Positions 26,300 through 34,360 of a DNA stretch of 64,000 nt are shown piece after piece. The stretch covers positions 1 through 64,000 of the forward strand of contig NZ_JBKQWY010000001.1 of the NCBI RefSeq assembly GCF_047308265.1, in the 5' to 3' direction. Position 1 is the first letter of the stretch; each line of letters starts with the position of its first letter. The notes under the pieces were generated by a model. The model searched no databases and was not told where the DNA came from. It saw only the letters and a program-made list of their open reading frames with translations. Both the position numbers and the translations under genes were made by a program. The DNA comes from Maricaulis sp047308265. GTDB taxonomy: Bacteria; Pseudomonadota; Alphaproteobacteria; Caulobacterales; Maricaulaceae.

Positions 26300-27817
26300 T
26301 TAGTTCGAGAAGATGATCGGCCCCAGAGCCGAGGCGGCCGCTGCGATCAGGGCAATCGCCAGGACATTGAGGCGGAAGCCCGCCTTGATCATCTGAGCCT
26401 GCGTGGCGGCGCCTGAGGCGTAGACGATGGCATTGGGCGCCGTTGCCACCGGCAGCATGAAGGCACAGCTTGCCGCCAGTGCCACGGGAACGATCAAGCG
26501 TTCAGGCGGAAGCCCCGCCCCGGCCGCCAAGGCGCCCAGCACTGGCAGGAAGGCGGACGTGGTCGCGACATTGGATGTCAGCTCCGTCAAAAAGACGACG
26601 ACACCCACCAGCACCAGGATCAGGACCGGTTCGGGAAGATCCGCCACAAAGCTGAGTTGACCGCCCAGCCATCCTGCGAGCCCCGTCGCGGTCAGGGCGG
26701 CAGCCAGAGACAAACCGCCTCCGAACAGAATGATCACATTCCAGGGCAGGCGCGAAACACCCGGCCAGTCCATCAAGGCCTGCCCCTTGCCCGACACTCC
26801 ACCCGCCGGGACCAGGAAGGCCATGACGGCGCCCAGAACAGCAATCTGGGTATTGCCAAGGGACAGGGTCACAGGAAAGCCGGCCCGATCGGACACCCAC
26901 GCCAATAGCGGGTTCCAGCCAAACTCGCTCCCGGGCTGGCCAATCAGTTCGCCCGGAAGAATACGCCCCATCCACAACACGGCCACCGTACCAAACAACA
27001 GCGCCACGCGGATCTCGGGCGAGGTCATCGGGCCCAGCGCTTTCAGCTCGTCACGCACCAGGTCGCGAGCGCCCTGACTGTCAGCACTGTCACCCAGTTT
27101 GAACGCCATGCGGGTCAGTACAAACCAGCCCGCGGGAATGACCAGCAATACCGCAGGAAGGCCCATGGCCATCCAGTCGGCAAAACTCATATCGCGGGAA
27201 AATTCCCGTTCAAGATAACCAATCCCGATGAGATTGGTGGGTGTACCCACGGGCGTCGCCATACCCCCGATCGAGGCGGCATAGGCCACACCCAGCGCCA
27301 GGGCTGTGGCAAACTGGGCCGACCCGCCCCCCTCACGGCGCACCTCCTCGGCGACTTTCATCGCAATCGGGATCATCATCAGCGTCGTCGCTGTATTGGA
27401 GATCCACATCGACAACAGGGCCGAGGCCAGCATGAAACCGGCCACCAGCATGCCCGGGCGTCCGCCGAAACGCAGCACGATATTGAGGGCAATGCGTGAA
27501 TGCAGATTCCACTTCTCGATCGCCAGGGCGACAATAAATCCACCCAGCAGCAGCATCACTATCGGGCTGGCATAGGGACTTGTCGCTGCACCGGTTGATG
27601 TAATGCCCAGAAGCGGAAACGCGGCGATGGGGATCAGGGCCGTCGCCGCAATCGGAATCGCTTCCGTTGCCCACCAGCTGGCCATTAACAGTCCGAGCGA
27701 GGCCAGGAGCCAGGCTTCAGGCGACAGCGTATCGGGGCGAGGAATGAGTTGCAGGCCGACCGCCAGAACGAGGCCGGTGACAAGTCCGATCCGTTTGGCG
27801 GTAAGCAGGCCCGACAT
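26300..27817 (-). CDS. SLC13/DASS-family sodium:anion symporter
   Basis: A 505-residue transporter with about 11-12 helices. The two inverted repeats each carry the substrate/sodium loop of this family: SNTATTLMM near residue 135 (followed by GTPTNLIGIG) and SNVATTSAFLPV near residue 415. DASS members import dicarboxylates, citrate or sulfate with sodium; the SNT motifs are consistent with a carboxylate substrate, but this is not decided by sequence. It starts six bases after the stop of a small zinc-finger gene, so the two form an operon. Confidence 0.88.
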   Translation of the reverse strand: MSGLLTAKRIGLVTGLVLAVGLQLIPRPDTLSPEAWLLASLGLLMASWWATEAIPIAATALIPIAAFPLLGITSTGAATSPYASPIVMLLLGGFIVALAIEKWNLHSRIALNIVLRFGGRPGMLVAGFMLASALLSMWISNTATTLMMIPIAMKVAEEVRREGGGSAQFATALALGVAYAASIGGMATPVGTPTNLIGIGYLEREFSRDMSFADWMAMGLPAVLLVIPAGWFVLTRMAFKLGDSADSQGARDLVRDELKALGPMTSPEIRVALLFGTVAVLWMGRILPGELIGQPGSEFGWNPLLAWVSDRAGFPVTLSLGNTQIAVLGAVMAFLVPAGGVSGKGQALMDWPGVSRLPWNVIILFGGGLSLAAALTATGLAGWLGGQLSFVADLPEPVLILVLVGVVVFLTELTSNVATTSAFLPVLGALAAGAGLPPERLIVPVALAASCAFMLPVATAPNAIVYASGAATQAQMIKAGFRLNVLAIALIAAAASALGPIIFSN

Positions 27818-27823
27818 CCTGCG

Positions 27824-28021
27824 TCAGGCGTTCGGGTCTTGAGACGATCCGGCCCGCACATAGCGACGATCGCAATAGGGGCAGACCACAAAATCATCCT
27901 GGCCCATTTCGAGAAAGACCCGGGGATGACCCAGCGCGCCACCACCGCCATCACAGGCCACGCGGTGATCGGGAGTCACGATGATTTCGGACGGCGAAGT
28001 GGATTTCTGTGCGTCAGCCAT
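27824..28021 (-). CDS. CHCC-type zinc-finger protein (NDUFS6-like)
   Basis: A 65-residue protein of the alphaproteobacterial zinc-finger family related to mitochondrial complex I subunit NDUFS6. The zinc ligands are in VACDGGGGALGHPRV (Cys, His) and CPYCDRRYV (CxxC), the classic C-H-C-C order. In bacteria such proteins accompany NADH dehydrogenase, although the gene here is next to a DASS transporter. It is divergent from an ABC ATPase gene. Confidence 0.85.
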   Translation of the reverse strand: MADAQKSTSPSEIIVTPDHRVACDGGGGALGHPRVFLEMGQDDFVVCPYCDRRYVRAGSSQDPNA

Positions 28022-28098
28022 GGACAGCCCTCATAGACAGACCGGTATTGGATGCCTAGTTATGGCGGAACAATGATTTCCGTCAATTGCGGGTCGAC

Positions 28099-29091
28099 AT
28101 GTCTTCTGTCTCTTCTGCCTCAAAATCCCTGCCTGATTACGCCCTGGAAGCCCGCGGGCTTCGCAAGATCTACGGAACCGCCGGGTCCGGGACAGCAAAA
28201 GAGGCCCTCAAAGGCGTCGATCTGCAGATTCCGCGCGGCTCGATCTTCGGGCTACTTGGTCCCAATGGTGCGGGAAAATCGACCTTCATCAATATCTTCG
28301 CGGGTCTGGTGAAGAAAACCGAGGGCGAGGCTCGCACCTGGGGGCTGGATATCACCACGCAAAGCCGCCGCGCGCGCGCCGCAATCGGGGTCGTTCCGCA
28401 GGAAATCAATATGGACGTGTTTTTCACGCCGTATGAAATTCTCGAACTGATGGCGGGCTTTTATGGCGTGCCCCAGGCGGAACGCCGGACCGATGAATTG
28501 CTGGACGCGGTCGGACTGGCCGACAAGCGCAATGCCTATGTGCGTCAGCTCTCCGGCGGAATGAAACGGCGCCTGCTTGTCGCCAAGGCCATGGTGCATA
28601 ATCCCCCCGTTCTGGTCCTCGACGAGCCCACAGCCGGCGTGGATATCGAGCTGCGGCGCCAATTGTGGGACTATGTCCGCGAACTGCATGCGCGTGGCAC
28701 CACGATTGTTCTCACCACACACTATCTCGAGGAAGCGCAGGAATTGTGCGACCAGATCGCCATTATCAACCAGGGCGAAGTGGTGGCCTGCGAGCCCAAA
28801 GAGAAACTCCTGCAGCGCATGGATCGAAAGACTTTGGTCATTCAGCCGGTCGAGGCCCTGTCAGCCATTCCTGAAGGCCTCTCGGGATTTGACGCCAGCT
28901 TGCGGGAAGATGGCGGTCTGGCGATCACCTATCGCAAGGGCGAGGCCTCGGTGGCAGAGATGATTGAACGTTTCCGAGCGTCCGGCTCCCGCATCGATGA
29001 CCTGCGAACGGAAGAGCCTAATCTGGAAGATGTCTTCCTCGCGCTCACCTACAATAATCCCGACGTTCAGCCTCCCACACAGGATCGTTAG
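28099..29091 (+). CDS. ABC-2-type transporter ATP-binding protein, without a permease neighbour
   Basis: A 330-residue ATPase of the YadG/drug-exporter type. Walker A is GPNGAGKST (about residue 54), the signature LSGGMKRRLLVAKAM, Walker B VLVLDEPTAGVD and the switch TTHYLEEA. A C-terminal regulatory extension of about 80 residues is typical of the group. Its membrane partner (YadH-like) is normally adjacent; none is encoded in this window, so the permease must be elsewhere or lost. ATG at 28099 is used; TTG four codons earlier is possible. Confidence 0.87.
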   Translation: MSSVSSASKSLPDYALEARGLRKIYGTAGSGTAKEALKGVDLQIPRGSIFGLLGPNGAGKSTFINIFAGLVKKTEGEARTWGLDITTQSRRARAAIGVVPQEINMDVFFTPYEILELMAGFYGVPQAERRTDELLDAVGLADKRNAYVRQLSGGMKRRLLVAKAMVHNPPVLVLDEPTAGVDIELRRQLWDYVRELHARGTTIVLTTHYLEEAQELCDQIAIINQGEVVACEPKEKLLQRMDRKTLVIQPVEALSAIPEGLSGFDASLREDGGLAITYRKGEASVAEMIERFRASGSRIDDLRTEEPNLEDVFLALTYNNPDVQPPTQDR

Positions 29092-29191
29092 CCACGCCGC
29101 CAAAGGGCCTTATTCTCCCCGTGCTTTCGGCATGATTTCCCCTTATGGGTGAATTCCGGGGAGGAATAGGAAAAACCAGGGGGAGTTCAAA

Positions 29192-29563
29192 ATGTTCCGA
29201 GCATTTCGCAAACTATTCGCCATCGTCATAGCGGCGTCCTTGTTTGGCTTTCTGTCCTGGTTCTTCGGCATATTCATCCAGCCTCAGGGCACGCAGGGCG
29301 CCGGTTTTGCCCTCGGCCTGATCGCGGCCAGCGCGGTCGCGTCGCTCATAGTCTACAGCTGGCTGGCCACACCGGGCCCGCTGGCCCGGTTCCGCAATCG
29401 CGGGGTCGATGGCATGGACAAGGACTGGGGAGTGGGCATGGTTGCCGAAGGCCAGCGCCAGAAACAACGTCGTCGCGATGAAGACGCTGATCCGGAGGAT
29501 CTCGGTGGACGCCGGTCCAGCGGCGATATCGATAGCGATATGGATGACGGGGCGATGGCCTGA
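29192..29563 (+). CDS. Small membrane protein with acidic-basic tail
   Basis: A 123-residue protein. Two membrane helices lie at about residues 8-28 and 36-58 (GFLSWFFGIF, ALGLIAASAVASLIVYSW). The rest is a charged cytoplasmic tail with RQKQRRRDEDADPEDLGGRR and an Asp-rich end. It is not a family I recognise. A GGGGGAG site precedes the ATG. It sits between the ABC ATPase and tRNA-Arg and could be the last core gene before island 1. Confidence 0.6.
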   Translation: MFRAFRKLFAIVIAASLFGFLSWFFGIFIQPQGTQGAGFALGLIAASAVASLIVYSWLATPGPLARFRNRGVDGMDKDWGVGMVAEGQRQKQRRRDEDADPEDLGGRRSSGDIDSDMDDGAMA

Positions 29564-29657
29564 GCCATCGATCTGACTGTACCGCGTGGCGCCTGCGCAA
29601 GGTCTGCATGGATGATTGCGCTCGCGCCCCGCATCAGGTATTCAGCGCTTTCTCTTT

Positions 29658-29734
29658 GCACCTATAGCTCAGCTGGATAGAGCGCTGCCCTCCGAAGGCA
29701 GAGGTCTCAGGTTCGAATCCTGATAGGTGCGCCA
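29658..29734 (+). tRNA. tRNA-Arg(CCG)
   Basis: A complete cloverleaf with acceptor GCACCTA/TAGGTGC, a D-arm with AGCTCAGCTGGATAGAGC, anticodon arm CTGCC-CTCCGAA-GGCAG (anticodon CCG, reads CGG), T-arm CTCAGGTTCGAATCCTGA and encoded CCA. The island begins at its 3' end. Confidence 0.97.
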
Positions 29735-29828
29735 TCTCTTTCATTGTTCCAGCTCCGCTCGACCCAAGTTTGTCGCCGCTTTCGGTGTCGGGGTCGATGC
29801 TCACATGGAACGCGCTCAAGGCTGTGGG
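29704..29828. repeat. Repeat copy A: tRNA-Arg T-arm plus downstream flank
   Basis: The tRNA 3' end and about 95 bp after it recur in degenerate form at 39644-39766. Shared words include CTCAGGTTC-AATCCTGA, GCTCCGC-CGACCCAA, GGGGTCGATGCTCA-ATGGAA and GCGCTCAAGGCTG. Together the copies bracket island 1. Confidence 0.75.
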
Positions 29829-29833
29829 TGGCC

Positions 29834-29933
29834 TGAGCCCCATTTTGTCCCGCATTTGACATGAGACTCTGTAAGAACGGAGACAGACGATGCGCAAGCG
29901 CAGATTTTCCGACGAACAAATCATCGCGATCCA
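29834..29933 (+). mobile_element. IS3-family remnant (left end and first codons of orfA)
   Basis: TGAGCCCCATTTTGTCCC at 29834 looks like an IS3-type terminal repeat. It is followed at 29890 by an ATG frame reading MRKRRFSDEQIIAI, the standard beginning of IS3-group OrfA transposases. After 14 codons the match stops, so only a scrap remains. No right end or orfB is seen nearby. The rest of the 338-bp gap from 29735 to 30072 holds no gene. Confidence 0.7.
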
Positions 29934-30072
29934 TGACCGAGCTTGCGCCAATCGATCAAATCGTCTGGCCCGCAAAGACAACCATAACCTTCCCTTGCCC
30001 GCTGAACTGGCCTGTCGAATTCGACGCCTTTCAGGCACGTCTGCGGTCACCGCCCGTCGTCACCGTCACTTT

Positions 30073-31110
30073 TTAAACCTCTATGGAATAACCGAGCGCA
30101 TCAATCTCGCTGCGCAACCTGGTGTTCACGGCCTCAATGATCGGGGCGTACTTGTCGGGCGCAGTCCGCCATCCCCCCGCCTGACCGCGCGGTCGCTCTG
30201 AACTTCCGTATTGCGACTGTAAGCTCTCAATGCCTTTGAGCTCTTCGGGCATGGAACGGTCGAGCGCATCAAACACGGTCTTAAACCCATCACCGGAGGT
30301 CAGAACCAAATCTTCAAATCGAACGAGCCTCCCCTGACCGTTTGCGACCTGCTGTCCCATCCAGTATCGCAGCCATTGCCGATAAGCCTGTATTATGTTC
30401 ACCGTCTTAAAACGTTTATACCGGGCGATCCGTCCACGTTCCGCATCGAAAAATCCCAGGAAATAGTCGGTCGCCAGAAACTGGTCCGGCGGAACCGTCT
30501 GGCCAAGTCGATTACAGACATAATCATAGCCGGACAGAAACATATCCCTCGGGTCCCGTACCAGCACTATTCTTGCCGCAAATCTCGACTTACTCGCCCA
30601 CAACTCCTTCAACTCATGACCGACACCCGCATCATTCAAGTTGTGTGACTTCAGAAAGGCATCGCGGTCAGAGAGGCGCCCGCCTGCATAAATTGAAGCA
30701 CACCGCATATCAGTCAGCGATTGACGCACGACATTCTGCAGAAAATTACTTCCACTCCGGGGAAAGCTAGCCAGAAGATAGGACTTTCCTTCTGGAGGCG
30801 ACGACCGCGGCACATACTTCAAGTCACAATCCGAGGGTCTGAATTCAAACACGTCCACCGCGGACGGCTTGATATCAACCAGACAGCACAACTGGCTAAG
30901 ATCGGTTAGAAACACCTCGCGAAAGAAGACCGCCATGGCATTCCCACCCCAGGGCTCGGCGCGGGCTGCAATACACATTCCATCTGCCTGCAAGGTCAGG
31001 ATACGATCATCCATCGCGGCTTCGGGTTTGAAAGCCACGCGCAATATGCCGCCTTCATAGTTGTACAGAATGCTGTCAATTTTCTCTTTCAGCTGACGTG
31101 CTTCCACCAT
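30073..31110 (-). CDS. Sulfotransferase domain protein
   Basis: A 345-residue PAPS-dependent sulfotransferase. The 5'-phosphosulfate loop is SFPRSGSNFL (115-124), a KSHN segment follows (154-157), the 3'-phosphate motif is LVRDPRDMFLSGY (183-195), and a C-terminal RPRGQAGGW matches the family's RxGxxGxW. The first ~105 residues are an extra domain of unknown kind. In a glycan island it probably sulfates a sugar or lipid of the surface polymer. Unlike the genes around it outside the island, its composition is somewhat AT-rich. It has no close partner; the gaps on each side exceed 300 bp. Confidence 0.82.
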   Translation of the reverse strand: MVEARQLKEKIDSILYNYEGGILRVAFKPEAAMDDRILTLQADGMCIAARAEPWGGNAMAVFFREVFLTDLSQLCCLVDIKPSAVDVFEFRPSDCDLKYVPRSSPPEGKSYLLASFPRSGSNFLQNVVRQSLTDMRCASIYAGGRLSDRDAFLKSHNLNDAGVGHELKELWASKSRFAARIVLVRDPRDMFLSGYDYVCNRLGQTVPPDQFLATDYFLGFFDAERGRIARYKRFKTVNIIQAYRQWLRYWMGQQVANGQGRLVRFEDLVLTSGDGFKTVFDALDRSMPEELKGIESLQSQYGSSERPRGQAGGWRTAPDKYAPIIEAVNTRLRSEIDALGYSIEV

Positions 31111-31612
31111 CGAATAACTTCCCTCTACTTACTGCACTTGGGCCCAATAAGCCTCTCGTAATTGAGAAAAATGTGAGGCGCATTGATTGGAACCGTCCCG
31201 GTGAACCGCTTGCTAAGATTGTATGCTGGCACCTGCGCAGCTTAGCTCAAAGTCAGCCCGATATACCCCGTAAAATCTCGAACAGACCCGCTTGATCCGA
31301 AGGTGCTAAGTGCCCCCTCAGCGTTGTATCGATTTCGGACCATTCTTTCGCCCCTCGATTGGAGCCAGAGCTAGCTCAAACCCTCACCACTTTTGCGAGC
31401 ACAGACCAACACCCCCATCCATCGGCCGAAATCTAGAGGACAGGGTCAACCGTTTTGTCACACCCAGAACACAGGAACCGGGACTGCGAGCTGTTACTCC
31501 GTAAAGCCGGTAGACGCTCCCAGGGGCGGTTTGAATAAGACCGCTCCAAGATTCAACTTGTATGGACTGGATCCACGGCTAAAGCGAAAGAAGTACAGCC
31601 CTGGCAAGAAAA
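31111..31612. other. 502-bp gene-free stretch in island 1
   Basis: Only short unconvincing frames on either strand. No terminator hairpin with a T-run and no repeat were recognised. It presumably holds the promoter of the sulfotransferase and the end of the WcbI-TPR gene. Confidence 0.45.
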
Positions 31613-32965
31613 TCATGAATTCAGCGCATCCAGACGTCTGACTATTCTGCGCTCCTGAGGCAGAAGATGACGCGCCTCAACATAAGCTGCCTTCGCTTCG
31701 TCAATGTGCCCGAGGGCGGAGGCGGCATCCGCCAGATTCAACCAACTCCTCCCGTGATCCGGGCGAAGCCCTGTTGCGACTTTAGCGAAGGTTTCAGACA
31801 TCTGCAGATCGTTAATAGATTTCGCCATTTCGCTGAGCCAAAAGGCTGATGGAAAGTGCGAGTTATTGAGCTCATAGGCGCTCTGACTCGCTTTGATCGC
31901 GGACGGTATATCCTCCAGCAATCTTGAAGACTTGGACAACAAATGAAACGGCTCCGGATGAGCGTCGGAGATCTTTATAGCCTGACGGGCCATGTACTCA
32001 GCCCCCATAAAGTCTTTGGCTCTGAACAAAGCTTCGCCGACTGCCGTCCGAAGCTCATAGGAACGCGGATACTTGTCGGCCAACAAATGAAGTTCGGGAA
32101 GAAACTTTTCGCTGAATTGCGCGGCTTTAGCTTGTGATAGCGCCTCCGCTACCTCCCCTGAACGTTTGTATCTTATGTATCGATTCACCCACTCCATGAA
32201 GGTGAAATCGCCCTCATCATGGAAACGATAGCGCGTGTGTTCATCGACCCAATCAAGGTCAAAATGTCGAATGATGCTTGGATGAACCGGCGCTTGTTTG
32301 CTGCGGTAATGCTCGATCGTCAGCGGTACGGGGCGCGGTGTGAGTTCCGGGAAGATCTTGCCAAACAGTTGGTCCGCAATGAAGCTGAGAACAGCATTCG
32401 ATGGGTGCCTCGGCGAATGAAACAGCCGTTCGGAGCGATACCTTGCTTCGATAAAATCCCACAGCCCGGGCATACCCGTCAGTTCTTCGAGCTTGCGCGT
32501 ATGAAGCTCGTCCATGTACCTGAGGTGGGTGAGGTCGAACAGCGAGGCGAGATCCAGGGCGACAAACTCATCGAAAATGGGTTCCGGAAGGTCCTGCGCT
32601 TCTAACTTCGCATTAATCCAGACATCGCCAAGTTCTTTAGGATAGGCGCCGCTGGGGTATCCCGGCTCGGATCTGTTAAATGGATGAGCTTTGCCACTTA
32701 ATGGCCAAAGAAAGTGAAGATGTATACGGGGAAAGCGAACAAGCCTCGCTGCGCCTTCAATCGCCTCTTCGACAGGAGGCACCCGGGGTTCGGCGACTTC
32801 TGCTGCGATGACATCAGCCGAGGCAATGGCGGATTTCGAAGCCGGTGAATTAAGATAGACAGAAGCAATCCAGCTTATCTTGTGCGAGCTATTGAAGCCA
32901 AGCGCCGCCTCTAGCCGCCGCTTGAGAAATTCGCCCTGACTATTGCCGATAATAACGATCTGCAT
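31613..32965 (-). CDS. WcbI-like polysaccharide acyltransferase with C-terminal TPR repeats
   Basis: A 450-residue protein. Residues 1-245 resemble WcbI, a capsule-modifying SGNH-like enzyme with a GNSQG motif at residues 7-11 and a late HPSNAV segment that supplies the His. WcbI is linked to capsule acetylation in Burkholderia. Residues about 265-450 are tetratricopeptide repeats (for example YELRTAVGEALFRAKDFMGAEYMARQAIKI and AKAAYVEARHLLPQ), which would bind a partner. The fusion is unusual. It sits between two glycan-modifying enzymes of island 1, on the same strand as the large glycosyltransferase, with 200-500-bp gaps. Confidence 0.72.
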   Translation of the reverse strand: MQIVIIGNSQGEFLKRRLEAALGFNSSHKISWIASVYLNSPASKSAIASADVIAAEVAEPRVPPVEEAIEGAARLVRFPRIHLHFLWPLSGKAHPFNRSEPGYPSGAYPKELGDVWINAKLEAQDLPEPIFDEFVALDLASLFDLTHLRYMDELHTRKLEELTGMPGLWDFIEARYRSERLFHSPRHPSNAVLSFIADQLFGKIFPELTPRPVPLTIEHYRSKQAPVHPSIIRHFDLDWVDEHTRYRFHDEGDFTFMEWVNRYIRYKRSGEVAEALSQAKAAQFSEKFLPELHLLADKYPRSYELRTAVGEALFRAKDFMGAEYMARQAIKISDAHPEPFHLLSKSSRLLEDIPSAIKASQSAYELNNSHFPSAFWLSEMAKSINDLQMSETFAKVATGLRPDHGRSWLNLADAASALGHIDEAKAAYVEARHLLPQERRIVRRLDALNS

Positions 32966-33177
32966 GTGTCACTTTCTGCCGTAAACCGGAGCGCCCATCG
33001 CAACCGCGTCACCCGCTACACCCATTACACCGCCGTCAAGCGGGGCTGACCCTAACTCTGGAGTCCAGATTGTTCCCATACAGCCGAACTCCACCCGGAC
33101 AACGTGGCGCTTAGACACCGCCACAAGAGAAGATGGAGCCCATCTGAATCGTCATAAAGTTCAGACGGTGAAGGTTT

Positions 33178-33915
33178 TTATTCTACCAGCGCAATCAAAT
33201 CATCAACGGAATAGTACTTTGGTTCGAGTTTCTCGAAATTGTTGATGTTCTTTTCGAGCCAAGAAACAGATTGTTCGATCTTTTCTATGTTCACTCCTCC
33301 GAATTCGAAGAGGCAGTAATCCCACCATTTCAGCGCCAGCAGGCGATCAATGATCTCGCGCGGGAAACGGTATCGAATAATCTTTGCAGGTACGCCGCCA
33401 ACGATCGCATAAGGTGGAACGTCTTTAACCACCGCCGCATGAGCCGCGATAATGGCGCCGTCGCCAATTGTGACGCCCGACTTCAAAAATGCCCCCTGAC
33501 CAATCCAGACATCATTACCGATCTTGGTGATCGGACGATCGTTAAACGGGGCAATCTGCATCTCAGTCGTGCGACCAATGCTCTCAGAATATGTTCGCCA
33601 GCCCTGGAAGTCGTGAGAGAAGCTGGCAGTTGAAGAGGTCAAGCGGTCGATTGGGTGCTCGGCGAAGCCAACTGCGATATTGTTTGCTAAAGAGCAATAG
33701 CGACCCATGCTGAAATGAGCGAGGCTGCCACCATTTATGAGCGCATAGCCGCCAATCTTGATTTCGGTGCTGGAGTGAAGCCCCGCAACGCAGAATACAG
33801 GTGCTTCGATGAGCGTTTTTGGATGGAGCGCCAAACCACTGCTTGCGGCAGGAAATCGTAGCCCCAGTTCACTCAGTTTATCCTTGCGTTTAGCGTCGAG
33901 CTGAATGACCGCCAT
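33178..33915 (-). CDS. CatB-like hexapeptide O-acyltransferase
   Basis: A 245-residue left-handed beta-helix enzyme of the xenobiotic/chloramphenicol (CatB, Vat) acetyltransferase type. Hexapeptide repeats run through KIGNDVWIGQGAFLKSGVTIGDGAIIAAHAAV, followed by the conserved VVKDVPPYAIVGGVPAKIIRYRF, and the C-terminal LALKWWDY. The expected catalytic His is in FAEHPIDRL (about residue 86). In a glycan island it more probably acetylates a sugar than a drug, since these families share the fold. Whether it uses acetyl-CoA is not decided by sequence. Confidence 0.8.
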   Translation of the reverse strand: MAVIQLDAKRKDKLSELGLRFPAASSGLALHPKTLIEAPVFCVAGLHSSTEIKIGGYALINGGSLAHFSMGRYCSLANNIAVGFAEHPIDRLTSSTASFSHDFQGWRTYSESIGRTTEMQIAPFNDRPITKIGNDVWIGQGAFLKSGVTIGDGAIIAAHAAVVKDVPPYAIVGGVPAKIIRYRFPREIIDRLLALKWWDYCLFEFGGVNIEKIEQSVSWLEKNINNFEKLEPKYYSVDDLIALVE

Positions 33916-34360
33916 GTCTCACCTATAATGTGCTATAGTTTCAACCTACGAATTTCAAAGAAAATTAGTCGAATTACCGAGGCCAACAAGTCAACGACAC
34001 AATACTAACTTGTGCCCATAACAATTTTTCTGCGCGTCTGTCCAAATTGCTTGCGTCGGTCCGCACGGAAGGCGGGCAGGTCTTCCGGGGTTTTGACCGA
34101 AAGTGCCTTGATAGGTGAAAACCCCGGACGAAAATCTGTGAGGGCAACCGCAGCGGCCTCGTGACTAATCTGCCCAAAGCATTTTGGGTAACGAAAACCT
34201 GTTTCTGAATGCTCTCGGCGCCGACGTATACACGCATTCTGGATACCTTTCGGACCAGTTTTGCCTGTCCCGCTGTGGACAACACGTTCTTGAGCCACTG
34301 TTTTCTTTGTCCCTTTTGGTCAAGCAAACGCACAAAACACCGGCTGGAATTTTAAGACAA
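33916..34360. other. 445-bp gene-free stretch in island 1
   Basis: Two overlapping frames of about 100 codons exist on the minus strand, but they lack plausible protein character and any ribosome site. I see nothing else. Confidence 0.4.

Noticed and set aside
33974..34333. Two overlapping minus-strand frames of about 100 codons
   Set aside because: No domain, no ribosome site, and basic random-looking composition.
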